Positions 33,494-42,857 of a DNA stretch of 64,000 nt are shown one piece after another; position 1 is the first letter of the stretch; the number at the start of each line of letters is the position of its first letter. The DNA is taken from NCBI GenBank assembly GCA_947367255.1, contig CANBCZ010000001.1, positions 1-64,000 of the forward strand, read 5' to 3'. The translations under genes were made by a program, and so were the position numbers. This stretch comes from an uncultured Alistipes sp. (GTDB lineage: Bacteria > Bacteroidota > Bacteroidia > Bacteroidales > Rikenellaceae). The notes under the pieces are model-generated. The model worked only from the letters and a program-made list of their open reading frames with translations, ran no database searches and had not been told where the DNA came from.

Positions 33494-33622
33494 GTTTTGC
33501 CGTGAAAAGGCAGCATTAGCTGCACATCTCTAAAAGCCCTGCAATGGCTGTACGTTTTAGTACTATCCATCGCAGGGCTTTCTACGCGATGCACACCTAC
33601 TACTACCTTTTGACGACAAAAC
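33494..33622 (+). repeat. Nested hairpin element, copy 7
   Basis: Outer arms GTTTTGCCGTGAAAAGG (33494-33510) and CCTTTTGACGACAAAAC (33606-33622), 15 of 17 paired. GCAGC-ATTA-GCTGC small hairpin after the left arm. Inner stem AAAGCCCTGC / GCAGGGCTTT unlike any other copy, with apex GTAC-GTTTTA-GTAC. Starts 3 nt after the YitT stop codon. Confidence 0.9.
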
Positions 33623-33953
33623 GGTGCATATATTATCCATCGCCGAGGCTTTTTGCCGAGCGTGGAAATCTCTCACTTAAAATTAAATTTTGAGTGCAAA
33701 GGTTAGGGAGCGTGCAAACGTGGATGCACTTTTGACAACAAAACGGGAGAAGTCAAATAAATAACTATCCGCTATGCGGATACCTCTATCAGGCTAATAG
33801 CCAATGGCTAACAGCCATCAACTTATTATTACTATTCACAGCTATTTTATAGCTGCTCATCGCAAAAAAGGATAATCGACATTGGACTTCGGCGATTATT
33901 TTTTAACTTTGCTATGTGCATAAGTTTGGACAAGACAAAAACAGTATAAAAAT
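33623..33953 (+). repeat. Decayed hairpin copy and small palindromes before the lipoprotein gene
   Basis: No gene. 33645-33746 retains TTTTTGCCGAGCGTGGA and the right end CACTTTTGACAACAAAAC of a type B element, but the middle no longer pairs well. At 33766-33782 is a perfect TATCCGC-TAT-GCGGATA hairpin; at 33791-33815 a GCTAATAGCCAATGGCTAAC motif also seen near 12894, 17985 and 36256. The consensus promoter of the next gene is at 33882-33911. Confidence 0.65.
33882..33911 (+). promoter_or_regulatory. Promoter of the starch-binding-like lipoprotein
   Basis: TTG (33882-33884), 19-nt spacer, TAACTTTG (33904-33911), an exact consensus. About 40 nt to the ATG at 33954. Confidence 0.75.
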
Positions 33954-36074
33954 ATGAAAAGATTTTGGTCGATTTTTGCTGTCGCTTTAGTCGCTTTAGT
34001 GGCAGTAGCTTGTGACGACAACAAGATTGGAAATGAGAACACGGTGCCTACGCCGACTTCGGATGAGGTTACCTTCACTGCATCTGCCGAGGATTTGACT
34101 CGTACATATCTCGAGGATGGTGGCGAGGTATTCCACACTAAGTGGGTTGGAAACGAGACCCTCTGTGTAGTATCTGAGGGTAAAGTCTTCAAGTTCGTGA
34201 ACACCCTTGCAGCGGCGAACAAATTCTCTTGCAAGGAGGAGGGTGTCACCGACTTGGTTGGCAAGAGTGTCGAGATTATCTACACCAAGAGTGGTGAGGC
34301 TGATGGCAATGTAGATAGCTCTGCGGGCGCTGCAGGAGCAAAGCTCTCGGCTGTTGTGACCCTTGAGAACGAGGGTAGCTACACACTCGATGTTGTATCG
34401 TCATTCCTCCTCTACTCTTCATCTGCAGAGGTGACATTTACTGCTCCTACACAGCTCTTCTGCGATGCGGGCGAGCTCAAGGCTACTATGACCCTCCCTG
34501 CGGGCAATACCGTATTTGTGCCTATCGTTGCAACGGCAGATGCTGCGGAGTGTGAACTGAGCTACACTATTGGCAGCGAGGCAGCAGGCAAGGTAAACAT
34601 CACCCCTGCATACAACAGAATTAATGATCTGGGTGTGCTCACCCCGACAGAGACCCCAGATACCCCGACTCCGGACATCCCAGAGGGCGATGCTGCCATC
34701 TTCTTTGTTCCAAATAGCGGATGGCTCTCTGATGGTGCTTGGTTTGCCGCTTACTACTGGAATGACGCCACTTCGGCATCTGTAAAACTTACTGACGATA
34801 ATGCCGATGGCATCTATGAGGGTGCTATTCCTGCAGGTATGACAGGTATGCTCTTCTGCCGTATGAACCCTGCATATACAGACTTCTCTTGGAACTCGGA
34901 TACCGAGAATGACCATGTTTGGAACCAGACTATCGATACTACTGTCGGCGTTGCCCCTGCCAACTACTTCTACATCACCGGCTGGGATAGCGGCGAGTGG
35001 CACGAGGCGGGATATGTTGTCCCTGAGGCTCCGACCAATATCGTCTATCTCGTTCCAAATACAAGTTGGACTGCCGATGGCGCTTGGTTTGCCGCTTACT
35101 TCTGGGGCGACTCTGCTTCAGGCTCTGTAAAGCTTACCGACGACAACGCTGACGGCATCTACGAGGGTGCTATCCCTACAGGTATGACAGGTATGCTCTT
35201 CTGCCGTATGAACCCTGCATACTCCAACTTCTCTTGGAACTCTGATGCCGAGGGCGACCATGTTTGGAATCAGACTGCCGATACTACTGTCGGTGTTGCC
35301 CCTGCAAACTACTTCTACATCACCGGCTGGGATAGTGGCGAGTGGCACGAGGCGGGTTATACCCTTCCTGATACCCCTGTAACTCCATCGAGTAGCGACT
35401 TTGCTCTTGCCGGCACATTCAACGGCTGGGGTGACCTCGCTATGGCGAACAATAACGGTATCCACTCTGTAAAGGGGGTAACTATGGAGGCATACGCCGA
35501 GCTGAAGGTTAAGGCTGCAACATCTTGGGATGTGAACTTCGGCGCAGCAGCAGTTGCCTATATGAATCCTAATAACCACATCGTTGTTGCTCAGGGTGGC
35601 GATAATATCTCTATCACTGAGGCTGGTACATACGATGTCTACTTTGACCACGCAAAACTCCTCCTCTATGTTGTCACTGCAGGTGCAGACTACACCACAG
35701 CGCCTCTGCAGAGCGTAAATGGCAAGGAGCCTGAGATTGTTGCACCGGAGGTTACAGATAATGTTGTCTACTTCAAACCAAACAGCACTTGGGGCGGTAG
35801 CGACGCTCGTTTCTCGGCATATTTATGGAACGATAGCGGCAATACATGGGTAAGCGCAGTCGATGCAGATGCTGACGGTATCTACGAGATCTATATCCCT
35901 GCCGGCTATGGCACCAATATCATCTTCTGCCGTATGAAGAGCGGTACCTCGGCAAATAGCTGGACCAACAAGCAGTATCAGACCGTAGACCTTCTCATCC
36001 CAACCGATGGTAAGAATCTCTTTACCGTAAACGAGGGTGGTGATAAGATTGATGGTGTGTGGTCAGTTAAGTAG
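33954..36074 (+). CDS. Surface lipoprotein with tandem CBM26-like modules
   Basis: 706 aa. Signal peptide with lipobox AVAC; Cys is followed by DDNK, matching the Bacteroidota surface-lipoprotein export signal. Residues about 20-240 form an N-terminal domain of unknown type. Two nearly identical modules at about 247-360 and 362-473 (VPNxxWxxDGAWFAAYxW ... MLFCRMNPAY ... YFYITGWDSGEWHEAGY) and a diverged third at about 601-700 resemble starch-binding CBM26. An early-set GTFNGWGD domain (about 482-580) lies between. Probably binds glycans at the cell surface. Stand-alone: no SusC/SusD or glycosidase next to it. Confidence 0.8.
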   Translation: MKRFWSIFAVALVALVAVACDDNKIGNENTVPTPTSDEVTFTASAEDLTRTYLEDGGEVFHTKWVGNETLCVVSEGKVFKFVNTLAAANKFSCKEEGVTDLVGKSVEIIYTKSGEADGNVDSSAGAAGAKLSAVVTLENEGSYTLDVVSSFLLYSSSAEVTFTAPTQLFCDAGELKATMTLPAGNTVFVPIVATADAAECELSYTIGSEAAGKVNITPAYNRINDLGVLTPTETPDTPTPDIPEGDAAIFFVPNSGWLSDGAWFAAYYWNDATSASVKLTDDNADGIYEGAIPAGMTGMLFCRMNPAYTDFSWNSDTENDHVWNQTIDTTVGVAPANYFYITGWDSGEWHEAGYVVPEAPTNIVYLVPNTSWTADGAWFAAYFWGDSASGSVKLTDDNADGIYEGAIPTGMTGMLFCRMNPAYSNFSWNSDAEGDHVWNQTADTTVGVAPANYFYITGWDSGEWHEAGYTLPDTPVTPSSSDFALAGTFNGWGDLAMANNNGIHSVKGVTMEAYAELKVKAATSWDVNFGAAAVAYMNPNNHIVVAQGGDNISITEAGTYDVYFDHAKLLLYVVTAGADYTTAPLQSVNGKEPEIVAPEVTDNVVYFKPNSTWGGSDARFSAYLWNDSGNTWVSAVDADADGIYEIYIPAGYGTNIIFCRMKSGTSANSWTNKQYQTVDLLIPTDGKNLFTVNEGGDKIDGVWSVK
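34693..35370 (+). repeat. Intragenic duplication of the CBM26-like module
   Basis: Two consecutive units of about 340 bp within the lipoprotein gene. Their central stretches (about 34800-35010 and 35125-35350) are nearly identical at DNA level, e.g. around the MTGMLFCRMNPAY codons, with mostly silent changes. The high identity suggests recent duplication or ongoing gene conversion. Confidence 0.75.
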
Positions 36075-36086
36075 GTTTTAGCGTGG

Positions 36087-36212
36087 CATTTGCCGTGAAA
36101 AGGCAGCATTAGCTGCACATCCCTCAAATCCCCGAATGGGTAGTACGCTGAGTACAACCCATCCGGGGATTTTTCACGATGCACACCTACTACTACCTTT
36201 TGACGACAAATG
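36087..36212 (+). repeat. Nested hairpin element, copy 9
   Basis: Outer arms CATTTGCCGTGAAAAGG (36087-36103) and CCTTTTGACGACAAATG (36196-36212), 15 of 17 paired. GCAGC-ATTA-GCTGC after the left arm. Inner stem AAATCCCCGAATGGG / CCCATCCGGGGATTT with apex GTAC-GCTGA-GTAC and T5 after it. Starts 13 nt after the lipoprotein stop. Most like copy 5. Confidence 0.9.
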
Positions 36213-36286
36213 AGTGCAAAGCAGTAGCAGAGTGCAAACTCAGAATAATAAATAAACATCCGCCAATAGCCAAAAACCAAAAATAA

Positions 36287-36312
36287 AACCCCCGATCGTT
36301 CGATCGAGGGTT
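36287..36312 (-). terminator. pnp terminator
   Basis: Stem AACCC-CGATCG / CGATCG-GGGTT with one C-A mismatch and a TT loop, 20 nt past the pnp stop on the minus strand and followed there by TTATTTTTGG. Confidence 0.7.
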
Positions 36313-36331
36313 CTATTTTTATAGTCGTATA

Positions 36332-38563
36332 TTACTTGCGCTCACGACGCTCACGACGCTCGCCATCCTTGCCGCCCTTACGCTCAGGACGATCACCGCG
36401 TGGCTTACGCTCAGGCTCTACCCAACCCTCAGGCTTTGGAAGAAGTGCCTTGTGTGAGAGCTTAAGCTTGCCGGTCTTTGAGTCAAGACCAATCAGCTTA
36501 ACGTCGATCTTATCACCCTCCTTAAGACCTGTCTCCTCCATAGTCTCGAAACGCTTGTAGTCGATCTCAGAGATGTGGAGAAGCGCCTCCTTGCCAGGAA
36601 GGATCTCTACGAATGCACCGAATGCAACGATAGACTTAATGGTACCATTGTACTGCTCACCAACCTCAGGAACGGCAACAATACCCTTGATACGAGCCAT
36701 AGCTGCGTCGATAGTCTCCTTGTTAGGACCGAATACATCAACAACACCGTTCTTCTCAGTCTCGGTAATTGTGATAGTGGTACCGGTAGTCTTCTGGATC
36801 TCCTGAATTACCTTACCACCAGGACCGATAACGGCACCGATGAACTCCTTATCGATAAGAATCTGCTCGATACGTGGAACAAATGGCTTGTAGTCCTCGC
36901 GTGGCTCAGCAATAGTCTCTGTAATCTTGTCGAGGATGTGGAGACGACCCTGACGAGCCTGCTCGAGAGCCTTTGCAAGTACCTCGTATGAAAGACCATC
37001 AACCTTGATATCCATCTGGGTTGCGGTGATACCGTCACGGGTACCTGTAACCTTGAAGTCCATATCGCCGAGGTGGTCCTCATCGCCGAGGATATCTGAA
37101 AGCACTGCCCAACGACCTGTTGCGCTGTCAGAGATAAGACCCATGGCGATACCTGATACAGGCTTCTTAATCTTAACACCTGCATCCATCAGAGCCATAC
37201 AGCCTGCACATACAGTTGCCATAGAAGATGAGCCGTTAGACTCGAGAATATCAGAAACTACACGAACTGTGTATGGGTTCTGCTCACCTACCGGAACCAT
37301 AGGCTTGAGCGCACGCCAAGCCAGGTTACCGTGACCAATCTCACGACGGCTTACACCACGAGATGGGCGAGCCTCACCTGTTGAGAATGGAGGGAAGTTG
37401 TAGTGGAGTGTAAACTGCTCAGAGCCCTGAATAAGTACCTCGTCGTACATCTTCTCGTCGAGCTTAGTACCGAGAGTTACAGTAGAGAGCGACTGAGTCT
37501 CACCACGGGTAAAGATAGCTGAACCGTGAGCGCAAGGCAGGTAGTTTGTCTCGCACCAGATAGGACGGATCTCGTCAGTCTTACGACCATCGAGGCGCAG
37601 ACCCTCGTCGAGGATCATATTACGCATAGCCATCTTCTGTACATCATCGTGGAAGTACTTGTGGATAAGTGGAGCCTTCTCCTCGAGCTCCTCCTCAGTA
37701 TAACGAGCAGCGAACTCAGCCTCGAGAGCCTCGAAAGCCTCGCTACGCTCGTGCTTCATAGTACCGCTTGTAGCGATAGCATAAGCCTTGTCATAGAGCT
37801 CAGAGATGATTGTCTGGCGCAGCTCCTCGTCGTTAGTCTCGTGGCAGTACTCGCGCTTAACATCCTTACCCAGCTCCTTAGAGAGCTCAATCTGTGCAGC
37901 ACAGTGGGTCTTGATAGCCTCATGAGCATACTTGATAGCACCGAGCATAACCTCCTCAGATACCTCGTTCATCTCACCCTCAACCATCAGAATATTGTCG
38001 ATAGTACCTGCAACGATAAGGTCGAGGTCGCAATCAGCCATCTGCGAGAATGTAGGGTTGATGCAGTACTGACCACCGATGCGAGCTACACGCACCTCTG
38101 AAATAGGACCGCCGAACGGAATGTCCGAAACGGCAAGTGCAGCCGATGCAGCAAGACCTGCAAGCGCATCAGCCTGAATATCTTTATCTGCCGAGATAAG
38201 GTTTACGGTAACAAAAACCTCGGCGTGGTAATCTGCAGGGAAGAGTGGACGAAGCGCACGGTCGATAAGACGAGCAACGAGGATCTCGTTGTCAGAAGCC
38301 TTACCCTCACGCTTCATAAAACCGCCAGGGATACGACCTGCAGCGGCAAATTTCTCCTTATACTCTACCTGCAAAGGCATAAAGTCTGTTCCCTCTTTTG
38401 CATCCTTTGCGGCAACAACAGTAGCGAGCAGCATAGTGTCGCCCTGCTTAACAACAACCGAACCGTCAGCCTGCTTTGCCAGCTTACCGGTCTCGATCAT
38501 AATCTCACGTCCACCCTCCAGCGGGATGAACTTCTGTACAGCGTTGTACAACTTGTTTTCCAT
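36332..38563 (-). CDS. pnp: Polynucleotide phosphorylase
   Basis: 743 aa. Two RNase PH-like domains, with [28 protein letters not shown] and [14 protein letters not shown], then KH ([15 protein letters not shown]) and S1 ([33 protein letters not shown]) RNA-binding domains. Ends in a basic tail rich in R, K, E and G ([19 protein letters not shown]). Degrades RNA 3' to 5' with phosphate, forming NDPs, as a trimer. Downstream of rpsO, a widely conserved order; a hairpin separates the two. Confidence 0.98.
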   Translation of the reverse strand: MENKLYNAVQKFIPLEGGREIMIETGKLAKQADGSVVVKQGDTMLLATVVAAKDAKEGTDFMPLQVEYKEKFAAAGRIPGGFMKREGKASDNEILVARLIDRALRPLFPADYHAEVFVTVNLISADKDIQADALAGLAASAALAVSDIPFGGPISEVRVARIGGQYCINPTFSQMADCDLDLIVAGTIDNILMVEGEMNEVSEEVMLGAIKYAHEAIKTHCAAQIELSKELGKDVKREYCHETNDEELRQTIISELYDKAYAIATSGTMKHERSEAFEALEAEFAARYTEEELEEKAPLIHKYFHDDVQKMAMRNMILDEGLRLDGRKTDEIRPIWCETNYLPCAHGSAIFTRGETQSLSTVTLGTKLDEKMYDEVLIQGSEQFTLHYNFPPFSTGEARPSRGVSRREIGHGNLAWRALKPMVPVGEQNPYTVRVVSDILESNGSSSMATVCAGCMALMDAGVKIKKPVSGIAMGLISDSATGRWAVLSDILGDEDHLGDMDFKVTGTRDGITATQMDIKVDGLSYEVLAKALEQARQGRLHILDKITETIAEPREDYKPFVPRIEQILIDKEFIGAVIGPGGKVIQEIQKTTGTTITITETEKNGVVDVFGPNKETIDAAMARIKGIVAVPEVGEQYNGTIKSIVAFGAFVEILPGKEALLHISEIDYKRFETMEETGLKEGDKIDVKLIGLDSKTGKLKLSHKALLPKPEGWVEPERKPRGDRPERKGGKDGERRERRERK

Positions 38564-38616
38564 AATCGTCCAAAAAATAATATAATCGTCTTAAAAAATC
38601 GTCCAAACAAAATGAA

Positions 38617-38640
38617 GGCAATCCGCAGTTGGCGGTTGCC
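38617..38640 (-). terminator. Hairpin between rpsO and pnp
   Basis: GGCAA-T-CCGC / GCGG-TTGCC stem with a one-base bulge, 18 nt after the rpsO stop. On the minus strand it is followed by TTCATTTTG, a weak T-run. It could be a partial terminator or an RNase processing site for the rpsO-pnp transcript. Confidence 0.55.
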
Positions 38641-38658
38641 TCCATTTCTTGCCTCGTA

Positions 38659-38931
38659 TTACTTACGAAGGTTGAGGGTCTTAACGATAGCGCGGTAACG
38701 CTCGATATCAACCTCCTTCAAGTACTCGAGCAGCTGACGACGCTTACCTACCAAGCGAAGCAATGAACGCTGGGTACCATAGTCGTGACGGTTGCTCTTG
38801 AGGTGCTCTGTAAGGTGGCTGATACGGTACGAAAACAGTGCAATCTGGCTCTCTGGAGAACCAGTGTCCTTGTTAGACTTGCCGTACTGACCGAAAATCT
38901 CCTCCTTTTTCTCTGCTGTTAAATAAGCCAT
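38659..38931 (-). CDS. rpsO: 30S ribosomal protein S15
   Basis: 90 aa, standard length. [47 protein letters not shown] is the conserved S15 core that binds the 16S rRNA central domain. Upstream of pnp on the same strand. Its minus-strand -7 element TATCTTTG lies at 39015-39022 with a 23-nt spacer to a TTG, giving a leader of about 75 nt. Confidence 0.98.
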   Translation of the reverse strand: MAYLTAEKKEEIFGQYGKSNKDTGSPESQIALFSYRISHLTEHLKSNRHDYGTQRSLLRLVGKRRQLLEYLKEVDIERYRAIVKTLNLRK

Positions 38932-39114
38932 TGTGAAAAAATTTAGAAGTTTGTAAATAATTAATTAAACACTTCATCCACATCCCCCTTACTTGAGATT
39001 GTGTTAAAGCGGTGCAAAGATATGCATAATTTCTTGATTTAGAAACAAAAACGCCATTTTTTACACTAATAAATATCGTATGCGCGCGAGAATGCACTCT
39101 GAGGGGTATTTATT

Positions 39115-39144
39115 TTGATTTTTTCTCAAGAAAAGTTATCTTTG
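39115..39144 (+). promoter_or_regulatory. apbE promoter
   Basis: TTG (39115-39117), 19-nt spacer, TATCTTTG (39137-39144). The ATG at 39167 follows 22 nt later. Confidence 0.75.
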
Positions 39145-39166
39145 CATAATCAAAGGCGAGAGAGAG

Positions 39167-40156
39167 ATGTGGCGAATTGTAAAAGCGATATTTACAACAG
39201 TGCTCCTATTGGTGACTGTCGGCTGTCAGCCGCATAGCAGATATGTCGTTGTCGAGGGTTATATGCTCGGCACAACCTTCCGCGTGGTGGCAAATACGAC
39301 TGCGACGCAGAGCGATATATATTGCGCTGCAATGGAGATTGATAGCGTTGCAAAGTCCTCAATGTCAATCTTTAACGACAATTCGCTCATTAGCCGCATA
39401 AATGACAACAGGGTAGATACTCTCGATATCCATCTGCTTAGAAATATAGCCGTTGCAGCTCGTGTGAATAGCCTGAGTGGCGGGGCATACGACATTACGA
39501 TAAAGCCTCTTACCGACGCATACGGTTTTGCCGCAAAGGGTAAAATAGAACATCCGAATATAGACTCCCTGCTGACCTTCGTCGGTTTTGATAAGTTCAG
39601 GGTAGACGGTTGTAGGATTGTGAAGGAGGATTGTCGCCTGCAACTCGACCTCAACTCGCTTGCAAAGGGTTATACGGTCGATATGTTTGCCGACTATCTG
39701 CAGGGTATAGGTTGTAGTGACTACATTGTCGAGATTGGCGGCGAGATTCGCGCTGCGGGAGTCAATGCGCATGGCAAGAGCTGGCGCATAGGAGTCGATA
39801 GTCCGTTTGATGGCAATCAGACTCCGGGCGAGTATCAACAGACGGTGATAAATATCAGCGATAAGGCTGTTGCCACTTCGGGTAACTATCGCCGATATTA
39901 TACTGATAGTGAGGGTAATAAGGTTTCGCACACTATAAGTCCGAAGACGGGTCGCAGTGTGGCATCGCGTCTGCTCTCGGCGACAGTAGTTGCCGAATTG
40001 TGCGTTGAGGCGGATGCTATGGCTACGATGTTTATGGCTATGGGCGATAGGGCGGCAGTCGAACTTGCCGAGCAGCTCAAAGCAGAGGGTGTGCAGGTCT
40101 ATTTTGTATTGGCAAACGGGGAGGAGTACGAGATCTTCTCGACACTCGAAAATTAG
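39167..40156 (+). CDS. apbE: FAD:protein FMN transferase
   Basis: 329 aa lipoprotein (lipobox TVGC, Cys20). Periplasm-facing enzyme that attaches FMN covalently to threonines of electron-transfer proteins such as Nqr/Rnf subunits. Motifs: EGYMLGTTFRVV near the N-terminus, GGAYDITIKPL, LDLNSLAKGYTVDMFADYL, YIVEIGGEIRAAG, ATSGNYRRYY and SHTISPKTGRSVAS, the usual FAD and Mg sites. No flavoprotein target gene in the window. Seven nt before the lipid kinase. Confidence 0.95.
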   Translation: MWRIVKAIFTTVLLLVTVGCQPHSRYVVVEGYMLGTTFRVVANTTATQSDIYCAAMEIDSVAKSSMSIFNDNSLISRINDNRVDTLDIHLLRNIAVAARVNSLSGGAYDITIKPLTDAYGFAAKGKIEHPNIDSLLTFVGFDKFRVDGCRIVKEDCRLQLDLNSLAKGYTVDMFADYLQGIGCSDYIVEIGGEIRAAGVNAHGKSWRIGVDSPFDGNQTPGEYQQTVINISDKAVATSGNYRRYYTDSEGNKVSHTISPKTGRSVASRLLSATVVAELCVEADAMATMFMAMGDRAAVELAEQLKAEGVQVYFVLANGEEYEIFSTLEN

Positions 40157-40163
40157 ATAGGTT

Positions 40164-41033
40164 ATGGATAAAAGGGTCTTGATACTGTACAATGTCAAAG
40201 CGGGTCGCGGTCGTATTCGTCGCAGAATGGATGCTATTGAGAGTCAGTTTGTTGCGGCGGGCTGGACTCCGGTTCCGAAGATGCTGCGCTTTGGCGAAAA
40301 TCCGTTCGATAACCTTGAGGGCGAGTACGATTTGGTCGTTGTCTGCGGTGGCGACGGTACGATAAATTATGTTGTCAATGCTATGCGCCGCAAAGGGGTG
40401 GATTATCCGCTCGGACTCATCCCTGCAGGTACAGCCAACGACTTTGCCGGAGCTATCGGTATGCATCGTAACCCTATCAAGGCGGCGCAACAGATTATCG
40501 AAGGAGAGGTTGAGGCGCTCGACTGCGGCAAGGTGAACGACCTCTACTTTGTAAATATCTTCAGCTTCGGACTCTTTACCACCACCTCGCAACATACACC
40601 CGACAATCTGAAACACCATATCGGCAAGGCTGCATACCTTATCGAGGGTTCAAAGGAGCTCCATAATCGCGAATATATCCCGCTGCATATTGTCTACGAC
40701 GAGGGCGAGATGGATGTGGAGGCGGTTATGACGCTGATCTTCAATGGCGAGACGGCGGGTCGTTTTCCGCTTGCGCGAAATGCCTCGGTGCGAGATGGAC
40801 TGCTCGACTGCGTGCTGATGCGTAAGTGCGGAACATTCGAGGGCGCGTGGGCTGCCGTGAAGTACCTTGTGAATGGTAGGGAGAATGAGGAGGTTGTACA
40901 TATCCGCTCCTCGAAACTCGCTATAACCTCGCCACTCTCTCCTCTGACCGATATGGATGGTCAGCCGAGTGCGGAGTTTCCGCTCGAGATAGAGTGCCTG
41001 AAGGGTGCTCTGAGGGTTGTTGTACCACGATAA
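40164..41033 (+). CDS. Diacylglycerol/lipid kinase family protein (second paralog)
   Basis: 289 aa. YNVKAGRGRIRRRMDAIE near the N-terminus, ATP-binding VVCGGDGTINYVVNAMRRKGVDYPLGLIPAGTANDFA (shown by its GGDGT and GTANDF cores) and a C-terminal beta domain. Shorter than the paralog at 6963 and more like DgkB/YegS. Phosphorylates a membrane lipid, possibly diacylglycerol. Probably co-transcribed with apbE upstream; the glycosyltransferase downstream has its own -7 element. Confidence 0.9.
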   Translation: MDKRVLILYNVKAGRGRIRRRMDAIESQFVAAGWTPVPKMLRFGENPFDNLEGEYDLVVVCGGDGTINYVVNAMRRKGVDYPLGLIPAGTANDFAGAIGMHRNPIKAAQQIIEGEVEALDCGKVNDLYFVNIFSFGLFTTTSQHTPDNLKHHIGKAAYLIEGSKELHNREYIPLHIVYDEGEMDVEAVMTLIFNGETAGRFPLARNASVRDGLLDCVLMRKCGTFEGAWAAVKYLVNGRENEEVVHIRSSKLAITSPLSPLTDMDGQPSAEFPLEIECLKGALRVVVPR

Positions 41034-41098
41034 AAAGGGGATAAAAAATTCTTTGCAAAATATTTTTATATTTTGGGGCATTTAACGGCGATTTTTCG

Positions 41099-41106
41099 TA
41101 TCTTTG
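41099..41106 (+). promoter_or_regulatory. -7 element of the glycosyltransferase gene
   Basis: TATCTTTG ends 6 nt before the ATG at 41113; a TTG at 41073-41075 gives a 23-nt spacer. Its position excludes the in-frame TTG start at 41104 and implies an almost leaderless mRNA. Confidence 0.65.
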
Positions 41107-41112
41107 TGCCCT

Positions 41113-42273
41113 ATGGAGATATTAGGCAAAATCATCAATACAATTATAGACGGTTACGGAGTTGCAGGTGTCATCTTGTTGGCACTTGTTGTGGCACTTT
41201 TTACTATTCAGATTGTGCAGCTCTGCCGTATGTTAATCATTGCAAAGTTTAAGCAGACCTCACGTCCGCAGATCCGTCAGATTCCGCCACCGGTGTCGGT
41301 TATCGTGCCGCTCTTTGGCGAGGATGAGGAGTATCTGAAGGGCGATCTGCGTATGTTGCTCAGCCAGAGCTCACCGAGCTACGAGGTGGTTGTGGTATAT
41401 GTGGGTAAGGAGGACTCCTTCTACGCTACGCTCAAGCATATGCGTAAGTTCTTCCACCACCTCAAGACTACCCAGATCGACTACACTCCGCAGTATCCTA
41501 TTACGATGAAGCTCGCACTCAATATCGGTATCAAGTCGGCAAGCTACGACCATATCATTATGACCACTCCGGAGACCTGCCCATCGACTCGTCATTGGGT
41601 GGACTATATGTCGCGTGGCTTTATGTATGGCGATATTGTGCTGGGTTACTGCAACTGGGAGCAGCGAAATGGAGTGCAAAACCTCTTCTACCGCAAGTAT
41701 CGTCTGAGCGAGGTGAGAACATACCTTGCCGAGGCTATTCGCGGTCGTCAGTATGGCGCAAGTCGCAACACTATGGGCTTTACCAAGCAGCTCTACTTCT
41801 CTGTTCGCGGCTTTGACCACCTCAACCTTACCGCCGGCGAGGATGACCTGTTTGTACAGAGCATCGCTACGAAGGATAATGTAAGTGTGCTGCTCGCTGC
41901 GGGTGCACACTGCACCGAGCTGCAGCCGGCAAACTTCAAGATGTGGCTTACCGAGATCTATCGTCAGGGTCAAACCCGCAAGTTCTATACTCAGACCGCC
42001 CGTAATGCCGAGGATTGCGAACTTATCTGTCGCGTCTCGTTCTTCGTTGCGGCTATCGGCGCTATAGCAACTCTGCCGTGGGAGCTGAAGCTCTTTGTGC
42101 TGCTGCTTCTTGTGGTTCGTTATATCGTTATGGGTGTTGTAAACAAGAAGAGCGCAGCGCGTGTGGGAGAGATGAATATTGCGGCATGGGAGCCTCTGTT
42201 CGACTTTGCCGAGCCGTGGATAAGATTTATCATCAGATCGACACAGCCTAAGCAGATTTATAAATGGAGATAA
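41113..42273 (+). CDS. Membrane-associated family 2 glycosyltransferase
   Basis: 386 aa from the ATG at 41113. One N-terminal membrane helix (about 12-38), a GT2 domain (PPVSVIVPLFGEDEEYLKGDLRMLL; TTPETCPSTRHWVDYM in place of the usual DxD; GEDDLFVQSIA), then two C-terminal hydrophobic segments (about 315-352). The DxD position looks altered (TPETC), so metal binding may differ. Bacteroidota homologues of this shape are common near cell-envelope genes; acceptor unknown. It overlaps the sigma factor gene by 10 nt. Confidence 0.85.
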   Translation: MEILGKIINTIIDGYGVAGVILLALVVALFTIQIVQLCRMLIIAKFKQTSRPQIRQIPPPVSVIVPLFGEDEEYLKGDLRMLLSQSSPSYEVVVVYVGKEDSFYATLKHMRKFFHHLKTTQIDYTPQYPITMKLALNIGIKSASYDHIIMTTPETCPSTRHWVDYMSRGFMYGDIVLGYCNWEQRNGVQNLFYRKYRLSEVRTYLAEAIRGRQYGASRNTMGFTKQLYFSVRGFDHLNLTAGEDDLFVQSIATKDNVSVLLAAGAHCTELQPANFKMWLTEIYRQGQTRKFYTQTARNAEDCELICRVSFFVAAIGAIATLPWELKLFVLLLLVVRYIVMGVVNKKSAARVGEMNIAAWEPLFDFAEPWIRFIIRSTQPKQIYKWR

Positions 42274-42854
42274 GAGATTATGCGCAGATGGATGACCGAA
42301 CACTCGTTCGGTTGGTGGTAGAGGGCGACAGCCGCGCCTTTGAGCCGCTCTTTATGCGCCATAAGGATATTATCTATGCCATGCTTGTAAAGCGCTCGTG
42401 CAATACTGACGATGTCGATGATATGCTTCAGGAGGCATTTATGAAGGCATTTGTCAATATTGATCGCTATAATCCCGATTACGATTTTGGCGCTTGGATA
42501 TGCGCTATAGCAAAAAATACATTTGTCGATTTCAACCGTTCGCGCCGCAGCAAGGCGCTCAACCCCGATAATAATCTGCCACTCGACTCTCGCCATACAA
42601 AGACGGCACAGGCTACGGCACCAACCCCTGAGGAGAGTATAATCAACGCCCAGCAGCGAGCTCAGATAGAGCGTTATATCGCTACACTGCCGGAGGACTA
42701 CCGCCGACTCTTTATTATGCGTTTTGTTGAGGAGTATACCTACGAGGAGATTGCCGAGACTCTGCAGATGAAGCTCGGAACTGTTAAGACCCGAATTTTC
42801 CGCGTCAGGGCAATGATGTGCAAACTTATTACCGAGGGAGAAAAAATTGACTAA
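42264..42854 (+). CDS. ECF-type sigma-70 family RNA polymerase sigma factor
   Basis: 196 aa. Sigma region 2 (FEPLFMRHKDIIYAMLVKRSCNTDDVDDMLQEAFMKAFVNIDRYN..FGAWICAIAKNTFVDF) and region 4 (LPEDYRRLFIMRFVEEYTYEEIAETLQMKLGTVKTRIFRVRAMM) with no region 1 or 3, as in group 4 sigma factors. No anti-sigma gene is adjacent, which is unusual for ECF factors. It overlaps the glycosyltransferase and lies 3 nt before rsmG, so it is expressed with housekeeping genes. Confidence 0.93.
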   Translation: MEIRDYAQMDDRTLVRLVVEGDSRAFEPLFMRHKDIIYAMLVKRSCNTDDVDDMLQEAFMKAFVNIDRYNPDYDFGAWICAIAKNTFVDFNRSRRSKALNPDNNLPLDSRHTKTAQATAPTPEESIINAQQRAQIERYIATLPEDYRRLFIMRFVEEYTYEEIAETLQMKLGTVKTRIFRVRAMMCKLITEGEKID

Positions 42855-42857
42855 ACT

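Noticed and set aside
41104..41112. Upstream TTG starts at 41104 and 45189
   Set aside because: They lie inside the -7 promoter elements; the ATGs just downstream fit family homology.
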